Shown here: one piece after another, positions 31,153-41,297 of the stretch
Layout: the number at the start of each line of letters is the position of its first letter
Position numbering within the stretch: position 1 is the stretch's first letter
NCBI GenBank assembly: GCA_001839685.1
Contig: MLAK01000700.1
Coordinates: 1-64,000, forward strand
Direction: 5' to 3'
From: Tritrichomonas foetus
Lineage: Eukaryota; Parabasalia; Tritrichomonadida; Tritrichomonadidae
DNA length: 64,000 nt
Translations under genes and position numbers: made by a program
The notes under the pieces: model-generated
Databases searched by the model: none
Told to the model about the DNA's origin: nothing
Seen by the model: the letters and a program-made list of their open reading frames with translations, nothing else

Positions 31153-33183
31153 ATGTATACAACATATCAGACTAAAAATGGTGTAGGAATTCATGGATGC
31201 TTTGCAGGAACTGTAGGAATGTATGGCAATAGTTTCGAAGGAGTAGATTTATCCAATTATTAAAAATTCATGAAAAAGAATGCGAAGTTAAATATACAAA
31301 GAAAGGAGAAGCAGGAACAGGAACAATAGGTCATAAAGGTGATAAAGGTGATAAAGGAAATCCTGGTATTCAAGGACCTCAAGGACTTAGAGATGGAAAA
31401 GGTGTTCCAGGAACTGCTGCTTCAATTGATACATCAACTTTAGCCACTAAAGATGAATTANCACAATATGTTTCTAATAATGGATTTTAATCGAAAATAA
31501 TGAGCACATTAGAAAATTTAGGAGATAATTCTTTTATCATAAATACTAACAAAGCTTGTGACTTACAATCCAAATCAATTGTCTATTTAAAGTCTACAGA
31601 TAGAGAAATTAATGATAATTCTAAAGATACTTGTTTATCACTCAATACCAATAATTTAAAGGGAGAAGTATCAGATAAAATTAATCTTTAACACTATGTT
31701 CGCGATGAAAATTTAGTTCTTGAAAATGGTCAGGAATATGCTTTCAAGAATGATATTCCAGATATGTCAGTATACGTACTCAAAACAAATAAACCAGAGA
31801 AAAGAGAGAAAGGTGATTTTGGACCTCAAGGAGAGAAAGGGGATCAAGTTATTCGAGGACCTCCAGGTGAAAACGGCGATCATGGAAGTGATGCAACAAT
31901 TAATGCATCAGCATTAGCAACGAAAGATGAATTGACACAATACGCTTCTAATAATGGATTTTTATGGAAAATGGTGGATACAATAAAAAATTTCTGATAT
32001 AATCCTTTTCTCTCAGAACACTCTAGGGCTTGTATCTTAAAAGCGATCAACGTTATTCAATTTGTATATAATAATCATAAGAGAGGCCCTGTTGAGCTTT
32101 CACTGCAACCACCAAGGCATTTTACAATCGAATGTACAGGTTTGGATCTAAATGTTGGAGCCATTAGAACTCGATTCAATATTTTAAATGGCATAATGAC
32201 TATTGATTGAAATTTAGTTCATCAAAATGGTCAAGAATACGCTTTCAAGAATGATATTCCTGATGTTTCACAATACGCACTCAAAACAGATATACTAGAT
32301 ATAGCCATTGATACATCTACTTTTGCCACTAAAGAGGAATTAACACAATATTTTTCAAATGATGGAATAATTAATAAACTGAATTGATTAGTATCAATAA
32401 ATTAGGTACCACTCAAATTTGGGATCTTCCAATATTATCCTAGAAAGTTTTGTACCTGATTTTGCTTATCATGATAAGAAGATGCTTACTGTTTATGATG
32501 ATAGAATTGAGTTTGGTGTTCCACTATTATATAAAGAGGGTCAAGCATATGGTCTTTGGATCAAAAAAAAATCATGGCGATAAATCTATAACTTTCGAAG
32601 CTCAAGTTGCTAAATATCAACCAGAAAAATCAGTAGCTACATTACAATAAGGTGATGATGGAATGAAGTTTATTATAAATGAAAATATAGATTCGCCTCT
32701 TCCTTTTCTGACAGGAATCATCTCAGACCAAATTACTAATACTGACGAAATAGAATACGTACTTAAATCTCAATATCAAACAATTACTCATTTATCACCT
32801 ATAACAGAACCAATTAATGAATATGAAATTGGAAAACCAATGTATGCTTCAGATACAGCTTATAAATTAATTAATAATGAATGAATTGAGTCTAATTCCG
32901 ATTATTCAACAGATTGAATTCCTTCAGTTAAAATTACAGGTAATTATAAAGAATTTCTTGGTGTATGTGTTGAGAAGAAAGAAAAGAAAATTATATTCGT
33001 TACTCATGGAGACTTTCTCTTTAAAGTTGATGATTTTATTTATATAAAGTTGGATACACTGTTTTATTCGATAGAATGATACTTTCAGATGAAGTAGATA
33101 TTACTACAAAAATAATGAATTCTATAGTTGGAATAGTAATTTCAATTATTGATTCTACTCATCTTTCGATTCTGAAAGCTTAA
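31153..33183 (+). pseudogene. Collagen-like fibre protein, broken (copy 2)
   Basis: ATG 31153 leads, after a shift near 31260, into Gly-X-Y triplets (GDKGDKGNPGIQGPQG) and a second collagen run near 31810 (GDFGPQGEKGDQ). Repeated modules follow, of the form NGQEYAFKNDIPD, TFATKEELTQY and SNNGF, and a C-terminal block ending SIIDSTHLSIL at TAA 33181-33183. TAA, TGA and several shifts interrupt it. The modules match those of the fibre genes at 2367-4695 and 37781-39390, so this is a repeated gene family, plausibly virion fibres or surface adhesins. Confidence 0.55.
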
Positions 33184-33576
33184 TTTCTTCTTTTTTTATT
33201 ACTTCATTATCTATTATTTTTGTTTCTTCTTCCATTTCATTTTTCTCTTCTTCTTCTGGTTTCTTCCAATTTACTCTTCGTTCATGAGCTGCAACTGACA
33301 ATTCCTCAGTATCATTAATCTTCTGTTTATATTTGAATTCATTATGGATCCTTTTTAAGTTTTTCTTTCCAATAGTAAAGTTTGGATAAAAGACGAAAAA
33401 AAGTAGGTAGAAGTTAAATTCTCACAATTCAAGAAAAGCATTTCTTTTTCTGTTCTTTTAGGTTGTCTCTTTAAAGGTGGAAATATTTTTCCATTTTTAA
33501 CAGGATAAATCATTTCAACTTCTTTGGTATCTATTTTAAGATCAGCGATTTTCCTTATTGGATTTCATGTCATCAT
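33155..33576 (-). pseudogene. Acidic-tailed small protein, one TGA and one shift
   Basis: ATG 33576, then TGA at codon 4, then a frame with KIADLKIDTKEVEMIYPVKN and a folded-looking stretch (EKEMLFLNCENLTSTYFF). After a shift near 33360 it ends in a Glu/Lys-rich tail (EEEEKNEMEEETK) at TAG 33155-33157. Its 3' end overlaps that of the fibre gene by 29 bases on the opposite strand. No family is recognised. Confidence 0.35.
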
Positions 33577-33582
33577 AGTGAA

Positions 33583-33958
33583 GTGACAATTAAAATCACA
33601 ACATCTTTAAAAATGTTGTATGCACTTGAAATTTCAATGATTGAGAATGCCATGACTGATGAAGTTCAAAATGGTCTTTATGATATCTTCAATTATAACA
33701 AATCTGTTTTACGAGGATTTACATTGAATGATAACCAAATTCATGAATCAATTCTACAAGTTTGGGCGGGTTAATAATAATCAACTTTCGGTCTCTCAAT
33801 ATTCTCATCAACCTCATACATTTTTGATAATGAATCCAGCATTCCTATCTACTTCTAAAGAAAAGATTGCTATTAAATTACGCCACTACTTCAAGAATCA
33901 AGCTCAACCAATGACTCCTGATTAAATGAATATGGATTCACAACAAGCACCTTTTTAA
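33583..33958 (+). pseudogene. Small folded protein of unknown role, broken
   Basis: An open frame from about 33583 (first ATG 33613) reads MLYALEISMIENAMTDEVQN. It shifts frame near 33740 to one containing NNNQLSVSQYSHQPHTFLIM, passes an in-frame TAA, and ends Gln-Gln-Ala-Pro-Phe at TAA 33956-33958. A second TAA follows at once. The stop overlaps the stop of the convergent gene. Confidence 0.3.
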
Positions 33959-34458
33959 TAAACTAATTTCAAATTAATTCCATTTTTTCTAAATGTAGAA
34001 TATATTTCATTTAATGAATATTTAAAGTCTTGAGTTTTTCCATTTTTAGTAATTGTAATAGATGAGATAAATTGATATTATCCATCAGTACAACAATCTG
34101 TACAAGCATAAGTATCATCAATGATAGCTTCAACTTTATCTGCATTACAAGCAATTTTAATTAATTCTAATAAATTCATTTGCCTACATATTAATAAACA
34201 TTTAACTACAACTGGTTAATTGTCATATTCATATAATAATAATTCTAAAAACTAAATTTGTTGTTCTTTATCTGAAATCTCTGTTGTTAAATCAATGTCT
34301 CTTATTGATGACAGATAATTTACTGTTGGTTTAACACTTGGATAAAAATTCGTAGATGAATCAGCTTCATTCTTTGAATCACATGTAATAGAAATGTTTG
34401 TTGTTTGAGTCATTTCATTTTATTTCTCAGTTGTTAATATTCGTGTTGTTCTACTCAT
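33955..34458 (-). pseudogene. 168-codon frame with four in-frame TAA/TAG and no shift
   Basis: ATG 34458 to TAA 33955-33957 is one frame, exactly divisible by three, with TAA at codon 13 and three more UAR codons before the end but no frameshift and no TGA. The protein looks well folded: Thr/Ser-rich N-terminus, ICRQMNLLELIKIACNADKV, a Cys pair region (YACTDCC) and ITKNGKTQDFKYSLNEIYST. Its ATG overlaps the TGA stop of the upstream gene in ATGA. It is the clearest case of stop codons without other damage in the window. Confidence 0.4.
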
Positions 34459-34864
34459 TTTTTCCAATTCTCAAAGTCATATTTTCTTTCTTTCAGAGCT
34501 CTATATAAATGAATATTTGATGATGAACGCTCATTGGCGGCAACTGCTTGAATATCATAAGCATCAACATAATTTCCAAAATTCGAATAATTAGGAGTAT
34601 CAATATATGCATGAGTAGTATCTCCATCTAGTTGTGGTGGTTCACCTTTTACATCTGAGGAAAATTGATCAGTTTTTTGCTTAATACAATCGTTCTTTTC
34701 ATCTTGTGTATTATCTTTAAATTCTTATATTGTTCATGATTTGGTGTTTGTTTTGTTCCAAAACCAGCTTTAGATGCTGTTTCTACATTCTCAGGGCTAG
34801 CATAATTTGGTGGTTTCTTAGGTGCTGCTCCACCATTAGGATTGAAAATGTTTCTCTTTAACAT
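34455..34864 (-). pseudogene. Pro/Asn-rich protein ending in conserved-looking helix, one shift
   Basis: ATG 34864 opens MLKRNIFNPNGGAAPKKPPN, a basic Pro-rich N-terminus. After one frame change near 34720 it continues with THAYIDTPNYSNFGNYVDAY, AVAANERSSSNIHLYRALKE and terminates at TGA 34455-34457, overlapping the next ATG. It overlaps the upstream gene by seven bases. Tight overlaps suggest translational coupling or simply genome compaction in a virus-like element. Function unknown. Confidence 0.35.
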
Positions 34865-35167
34865 ATTATCGACACTTTTTTTTGTTTATTAGGTGTTACT
34901 GCTAATGAGGCATTAACAAGATTAATATATTCACTGTCAGTAGGATTAAATGTTGTATATAAAAACTCCAAGCTGATCTAAACTTGTTATTCCTGATAAT
35001 TTATGCCAATCATCTAGTTCCATTTTTAGATGATTTGTTCCTTTTCCAACTGCCCAACCATTCGCAGACGCATAAATTGTTCCAATGTGTGAAGTTTCTG
35101 GTTCCTCATCAACATCATCAACATTTACTTCATCGTCATTAAGTCTGGTATGACTTCTAGTTTTCAT
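34858..35167 (-). pseudogene. Small acidic protein, one shift
   Basis: ATG 35167 encodes MKTRSHTRLNDDEVNVDDVD, an acidic patch, then GTIYASANGWAVGKGTNHLK. A shift near 34975 leads to TTFNPTDSEYINLVNASLAV and TAA 34858-34860. The stop lies inside the first codons of the next gene. No family is recognised. Confidence 0.35.
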
Positions 35168-35363
35168 TTATATTAATGAAAAAATTTAATAAAAATCAAT
35201 ATGCCCAGTTTCGTTATTTATATTAACAAATTTCTTTTTTCTTAAGTTCTTTATAACTTTCGATAAAACTATCTCGATCTTCTAATAAATTTATATTATT
35301 CAAAATAAATTTTAATTGTTGAACAATTTATTCTTATTTCCACTTATTCTGTTAAGGAGGCCC

Positions 35364-35671
35364 ATGAAACGTTACTTCCACACTCAAGATAAAGAATTTA
35401 CATTGCCTAATGATTTCATGACATCACTAAATAAACGTTATATTGTTGTTCAACATTGTGCAGCAATTGTTGATGATGTCCTTGTTGGTGATTTAATGGT
35501 TCAATGTAATTTTTTGAATATAATGCTTATTGTGATTCATTTATCATGTTGGCCAATAAGATACAAATCAAATACCGTAAATATGAGTACGCATCTTACC
35601 AAAATAAATATAAAATATAATTTACAGATTTAAAGGGTACCATTATCGAACCAGAAGCTTTTGTTCTCTAA
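35364..35671 (+). pseudogene. Small virion-like protein, broken
   Basis: From ATG 35364 the frame reads MKRYFHTQDKEFTLPNDFMT, then RYIVVQHCAAIVDDVLVGDL. After a shift near 35500 it continues ANKIQIKYRKYEYASYQNKY, an in-frame TAA, and a short tail ending at TAA 35669-35671. Alternating hydrophobic strands suggest a beta-rich protein. A capsid or fibre-base role is possible; no motif supports it directly. Confidence 0.35.
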
Positions 35672-35738
35672 TGTTTATTAATTTTTTGAATGATTAAAAA
35701 AAATAACCTTACAATATTATTTTTAATTAAACTTAAAC

Positions 35739-36202
35739 ATGAATGCACAACGTCAACTTATATATAGTCAGCCATGAAGAACAATACACTATCAACTCAA
35801 AAATCCGTTTAAATATGCAATAATACCAGCTCGTGATAGAGATGATCCTAACCAGACATATATGTCAATTTATATTTTAGAAAGACAAAGCATTACTAAT
35901 TATGTTGATGAAACTTATAGTAATGAATCAAATACATATTATTATTTCTTTGCCTCATGAATGCAAATACCAACGAATCAAATAAATTTTGCAGTATTTG
36001 AATATAAATCAACTAAATATGTCATATTATTAAATAATTGTTCAGTTGATTTTTCACCTCAACAAATTCAACAAATCAACCAACATCATCAATTATAGCA
36101 CAAAACCTTCGACGACCGCCATCACAACGACAACAACAGCAACCAAAGAAAAGGTAACGATTACAAGACAAAAATAAAGATGATGTAGATTTTACTTCAT
36201 AA
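35739..36202 (+). pseudogene. Beta-rich protein with Gln/Arg-rich tail, two in-frame TGA
   Basis: ATG 35739 to TAA 36200-36202. The frame carries TGA at codon 13 and again after YYYFFAS, each in a context where Trp would fit. It then shifts near 36090 into a tail with QNLRRPPSQRQQQQPKKR, an in-frame TAA and a short acidic end. The body (YAIIPARDRDDPNQTYMSIY, INFAVFEYKSTKYVILLNN) looks like a small beta-sandwich. It converges tail to tail with the next gene, leaving two bases between stops. Confidence 0.35.
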
Positions 36203-36204
36203 TA

Positions 36205-37722
36205 CTATTTAATTTTATTTTCTTCAGGTGGATTATATTTAATATTTATTTCTGACGAATATTCAATCACTGAGTATTTAGACTGCTTCTTTCTCTTAGC
36301 ATCTGCTATTTCTTTCTTAAGATTCAATACCTTAAGGTAGACAGGTAATTTACTATCAACATATTTGTTTATTTTCTTAATGTATATTTCTTTTTCGCTT
36401 TGAAATAATGCTTTCTGTTGTTCCTTTGTTGGTTCATTATATATCTTATTAACAACTTTATAGAATATCCACATCATTCGTCTATTTTCATCATTAACAC
36501 TAGGATCATAAGCTTTCAGACCACCACAAAATATAACATGTCTAAACAAGTTATAAAATTTAACTGCATCTGTGTCAGCATGAAATTTATCACTATCAAT
36601 TAATGTTCCATCTTCATTTAAATATGGAAGAATAAATTTTTTTATATCGTCAACAACTTTTTTCCATACATATTTATTGACCTCTATTTTACCTTTTGTT
36701 GTTTCTTTAAATGTTGCAAATATTCCATATCTATTTTTATATTTCTCATTAAGATCTTCATTCATAAATGCACCTTCATAATGAAGTGAAAAGAATGCAT
36801 TTAAAGTTTTCACATAATTTACAACTTTTGGTAAAACTTTTTGATCAATAACTGTATAAATCTCAAGTGTATTCTTTTTATTTGTATTTGCTGCTTTAAC
36901 AATTGCTGCTGTTTTATCATTAATATGTGCCCAAATATATTTCCAAACACGTTAAAGATATGATGTAAGTAAACCATTAGGTGTTACTCTCTTTGTTAAT
37001 CTTCATTTCCGTAAACCATCAGCAGCATATGTTTTAGATACATGTTCCATCATTTTATTAGGTTTGACTTCTCTGTATTCACTCTTTGACCAGTCAATAT
37101 CATTAATATCTTTTTCAACTTGTTCTTTCATCAATTTTTCGAATGGTTTCTTCTTTCGTTTTTTCTTAGTATTATAGTATGAAGCCCTAAACTTCTTATA
37201 ATTGCCAGCCTTAACAAATTTATATCTATTTACAATTACTGGGATACCTTTCTTGTCAACAATAACGAAATCCTCAACACCATCACCATTTAAATCAGTA
37301 ATGCGTTTATTGGTGGGATCAACTGCATTTGGTGGTAATAAACGGTAAAATTGTTTACCTTTGGCATCTACACGTTTTTTACAGTATTCTTCGGCAGTGT
37401 CACGATATGTGCATGATGGAATAAATTTAAATCGATAATTTCCATTAACGATTAAAGTTAAGAACATTTTACGGTATTCACCAGTTTTACGATCTTCTGT
37501 GTCCACCTTAACGTGTTTAACTACATCCTTAATTTCATTATTTATCNTTTTAATTGCCGATTGTGGTTTTGGACTTTCAAAATTGTCATTATCATTAACT
37601 TCTTCTTCATCCAGATCATTTTTGTTCATGAAACTTTCACCGATTCCTGTTAAATCAAGATCATCATCGTCATCATTGAACTCTCCATCAAATGATGCAT
37701 CTGTTTTATCCAGTTCAGACAT
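36205..37722 (-). pseudogene. 506-codon virus-like protein with two isolated stops
   Basis: ATG 37722 to TAG 36205-36207 is one unbroken frame apart from TGA at 37003-37005 and TAA at 36952-36954, with no frameshift. The N-terminus is acidic (DDDDDLDLTG). The middle has a Cys/Lys region, then ITDLNGDGVEDFVIVDKKGI, a calcium-loop-like DxNxDG motif also common in beta-propeller repeats. A Lys-rich segment follows, then a helical C-terminal half with WMW-type aromatic clusters (RRMMWIFYKVVNKIY). Size would suit a major structural or replication protein. No family is assigned. Confidence 0.45.
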
Positions 37723-37780
37723 TTTATTAATTAAGTTAAGATAAAAAATGTAGCTTTTGTTTTTGAAATGTATTAAATAA

Positions 37781-39390
37781 ATGTACTCGATGTCATAAGC
37801 AAAGGATAGTGTTAAGATTTTAGGAAGTACTGGCGGAATAGGTTCTGGATCACCTGAAGACTACTATTATCTTAAATTTCACGTTAAAAATGTTGATGAC
37901 AGACTTAAAACTGTAGAAGGTTATTATATCACAACAGACGATTTCACCGATTTGGGAGCATATCCTACCAAAAATTATGTATCATCAAATTTTTTATCAC
38001 GTGATTAATATACAGAAGATAAACGGAGTTTAGTAACTAGTGGGCATCTTGTTGAAGTAGTTAACAGAGTTGAAGAAATTAAATCAGAAGTTGATGATAT
38101 GGCATCACAACATACTTCATTTGCAACAACAGACTATATCATTAATGGGTATTATAATAAAGAATCAGTTGATGGATTGATTGAATAATTACCGTTAAAA
38201 GATGAAATATCAAAAGAGATTAATATCATGAATAAAGTTAATGAAAAATATATTACTAAAATCAATGCCAACACTACATTGGCAATAAAGGATGAATTAA
38301 CATCACAATATGTTTCCAAGGAAAATTTTCCTTTAAATAGATGCAACAATTTAGAATATAAAAGGGTTTCATATCAGATTAGGAGAAAACAGTGGTAATA
38401 CTTCTACTACTACAGCTCCTGGTATTGATCTATTCAGTACAGAAAATACCAAAATAGCTTCTTCTAATACTCTTATTACCTTGGAACCAAATTCTGTTAA
38501 TATCATTACTAGAGACTCAATACCATTAAGGGCAGGAAATGCATCATTAACTGTTGATGGTGCCGAAGGTGAATGGATCACAGTACATGGCATATTAGAA
38601 AACTCACAAAGTGTAGAATATGTGCTTAAAACTGATTTTGATAAATGCGCACTTAAAACTGATATTACAAAATCATCTAATTTAGTTCCAAAAGATAATC
38701 TTATCTCACCTTCAGAAACTTATTATGTTATTTACGCTGGAGAATTTATAGGTTTTAGTAAAAATGAAGATGGATCATATGGTGCTGGAATAAAATACTA
38801 TCACAATTCAGATATATTAGAAATTAAAAATTCTAACCATATATTTTTAAGATTTGAGGTAGAGTGAGACGCAACTATACTATACCTTGGAACAGAAGCA
38901 GCACAATTATTTGTGATGATATTTGGAAAACCCTTTAATGCAAGCGGTCAAGAATACGCACTTAAAGCAGATTTAGATAAACACGCTCTTAAAACACAAA
39001 CTATTGCTCACTTCTGTCCAATTGAGCTATAAATAGATAACTTCATTCTTGGTACCCCTATTTACCAATCAGGAAAGATAAATATAACGGTACATCCTGG
39101 CAACCATCAACAGATTCAGATTTTACCGATTGAATTTCATCAGTTAAAACCAGTGATTACTGGAAGGAATATTAAGGCATTTGTGTCGAAATTGATAAAG
39201 AAACTAATAGCATTAAATTTGTCTCACACGGTGATTATTTAGTTCTTGTAACTGATTCATCCATTTATGGAGTAGGTGATCCTGTATTCGTCGATGATGG
39301 GGTATTAAAGATTCTCAGTGATAATGCAATACCAGCGAAAAAATAACACGTTCAATAGTAGGTATAATTACATCCATCATTGATTGAAAC
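37781..39390 (+). pseudogene. Fibre-type repeat protein, broken (copy 3)
   Basis: ATG 37781 begins a frame with TAA codons at 37796, 38006 and 38186, then a shift near 38360 and another near 39110. Modules include VKNVDDRLKTVEGYYIT, a Thr/Ser-rich stretch, EYVLKTDFDKCALKTDITK and NASGQEYALKADLDKHALKT, related to the other two fibre genes but without collagen triplets. The C-terminal block (GDPVFVDDG, RSIVGIITSIID) aligns with the end of copy 2. TGA at 39131-39133 lies at the same alignment position as TGA 32915-32917 of copy 2. Confidence 0.5.
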
Positions 39391-39515
39391 AACATTTGCA
39401 GTATTTAAGGTTAAGTTTATTAATCATTTCATCAGATAATATATCAGTTGTGAGTTAAGAGTCATTTAAGAATAAAAATAAATATAAAAACTATTCTTTT
39501 TTCTATATAAATATT

Positions 39516-39850
39516 ATGGGAAATATATTTTATGATAAAAATGATTGGTTTTATAAGGAATTGCCTTTAAATGTTTATGTAAGAAATAAAAGAACAAATG
39601 AACTAATAACTTTTGATAATTGTTTTGTTTTAGAATAAAAATGATGAAAATAAATCAATACAAGAAGCAACTACTTTTAATACTGTTCTTAATTTTATCT
39701 GTGCTGTTCATGAATTTATATATTTCTATGATTATGAACCACATCTTTTATTTAATCATTATAATCTTTATGATTGGATCAATCAAAGCAATGCATCAAT
39801 CAAAGCAATGCATCAATCAGAGTAACGCATCAATCAAAGCAATCCGTTAA
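39516..39850 (+). pseudogene. Small frame running into a 17-bp minisatellite
   Basis: ATG 39516 opens MGNIFYDKNDWFYKELPLNV, ends after 41 codons, and continues in another frame with TTFNTVLNFICAVHEFIYFY and LFNHYNLYDWI before entering the minisatellite, which reads NQSNASIKAMHQS. Tyr/Phe/His-rich composition resembles the linkers of trichomonad ankyrin-type proteins, but this is weak. It appears degraded. Confidence 0.25.
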
Positions 39851-39905
39851 TCAAAACAATCTATTAATGAAAGCAATGTAATAATCAAAGTAAATCACTA
39901 ATTAA
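39781..39905. repeat. 17-bp minisatellite, orientation 1
   Basis: About seven units of AATCAAAGCAATGCATC with growing divergence to the right. Confidence 0.8.
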
Positions 39906-40069
39906 AATTGATGATTTCAGCAAAAAAATCAAAATACTATTAAAAAGCCCAAAAGAATAGTAACCAATAAGGTATTAAAATAAATAAAATAGAAAATTGT
40001 GAAATTTTTGTTTATTCTTATGATTTTGTGTCCTTTTTCGTTCTCTTCTCTTTCTTTTTCTCCCTTTTC

Positions 40070-40605
40070 TAATGCATTGCCTTGATTAACAGATTTCTTT
40101 GATTAATGCATTGTTTTGAATATTACATTGCTTTAATTAATGCATTTCTTTAACTAATGTATTTCTTTAACTAATGTATTGCTTTAATTATAGTGTTGCT
40201 TTGATTAATGTTTTGCTTTGATTATTACATTGCTTTTATAAATAGATTTCTTTAATTAATGCGTTACTCTGATTAATAGATTGCTTTGATTAATAGATTG
40301 TTTTGACTAATGCATTGATTTGATTGATGATTTGCTTAAATTATTGCATTGTTATAATTAATACATTGCTTTGATTAATGAGTTGTTTTAATCAATGCAT
40401 TGCTTGAATTCATAAAATGCTTTATTTAATGCATTGCATTTATTGATGTGTTGCTTTGATTGATGATTTGCTTTAACTAATGCGCTGTATTAACTAATGA
40501 ATTGCTTTAACTAATGTATTGTTTTAATTATAGTGTTACTTTGATTGATGGTTTGCTTTAATTAATGCATTTTTTTAACTAATTCTTTGTTATAATTGAT
40601 GTTTG
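40070..40605. repeat. 17-bp minisatellite, opposite orientation, about 31 units
   Basis: Units of the form ATTGCTTTGATTAATGC, the reverse complement of the 39781-39905 unit, repeat with a 17-bp period and many substitutions. The two arrays face each other across about 165 bp and could fold back. Confidence 0.8.
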
Positions 40606-40875
40606 TTCTGATTACTGATACATTAGGTATTGCAGGATAATATCTTTGATACATGATTTTCATTTACGTAATTTGAACAAAATCAAAAATTAAAAATGTC
40701 ATTTTTAAAAAGTTCATTATTTTATGTTATAGATATTCTTCAATAATATTTAATAGATTATTATTATTAGAAAGATATGTAGTTGATGATTCATCATGCA
40801 TTGCAAGATAACGTTTTTGATAATGAATTAATAAAGAATTTTCAAAACTTAAAAATGGCATTTTTTAAAAGTTAA

Positions 40876-41016
40876 GGGTCAACTGCCATACGTTTATATT
40901 TATTTGTTTTGAAAGAAATAGTGTTTACCAGTTTTTCGGAAAAAGTTGTGTTTTGAATTAAACTGCCACAAATCTATTCAAATATAATTCAAAGGTTTAT
41001 TTTTTGCAGTTGACCC
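40876..41016. mobile_element. MITE with TTAA flanks, copy 1
   Basis: Begins GGGTCAACTGCCATACG and ends with the inverted GCAGTTGACCC, flanked on both sides by TTAA (40872-40875, 41017-41020). It is closely similar over its length to 53487-53632. TTAA flanks suggest piggyBac-type mobilisation; a TA-targeting parent is also possible because TA is contained in TTAA. Confidence 0.75.
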
Positions 41017-41297
41017 TTAATTAAGTTTATTTTTTTCATTCCATCAAAAAGTTAAGTCTAAAAATTAGAATACATGAACTTTTTCTATCAAATCCGTTCT
41101 GTAAAATCACGTGATTTTTGAAGTGCTGTAAAAATTGATGTTTAGAAGTGGATGGAGGAAGGGGTTTTTGAATGTCTGGTGGAAACCGTGATTTCTCTAT
41201 TCGGGTGCCGTATGTAGATATATCTATATATAAGTTTATTGGTGAAAAATATATAAATAATGAAGGAAAAGAAAAGAAAATGCAAAATATAAAATTT

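Larger units (their letters stand above)
29472..39390. mobile_element. Decayed Maverick/Polinton-like locus 2
   Basis: A 10-kb block of virus-like small genes on both strands: a coiled-coil protein, two fibre-type genes of the same family as that of locus 1, several small acidic or basic proteins and a large capsid-scale protein. Closely spaced or overlapping starts and stops are typical of compact virus-like elements. As in locus 1, frames are broken by shifts and isolated stops. Neither polymerase nor integrase was recognised and the ends were not defined. Confidence 0.5.

Noticed and set aside
39781..40605. CRISPR-like array
   Set aside because: Units are directly adjacent with no spacers, diverged, and the genome is eukaryotic; it is a minisatellite.
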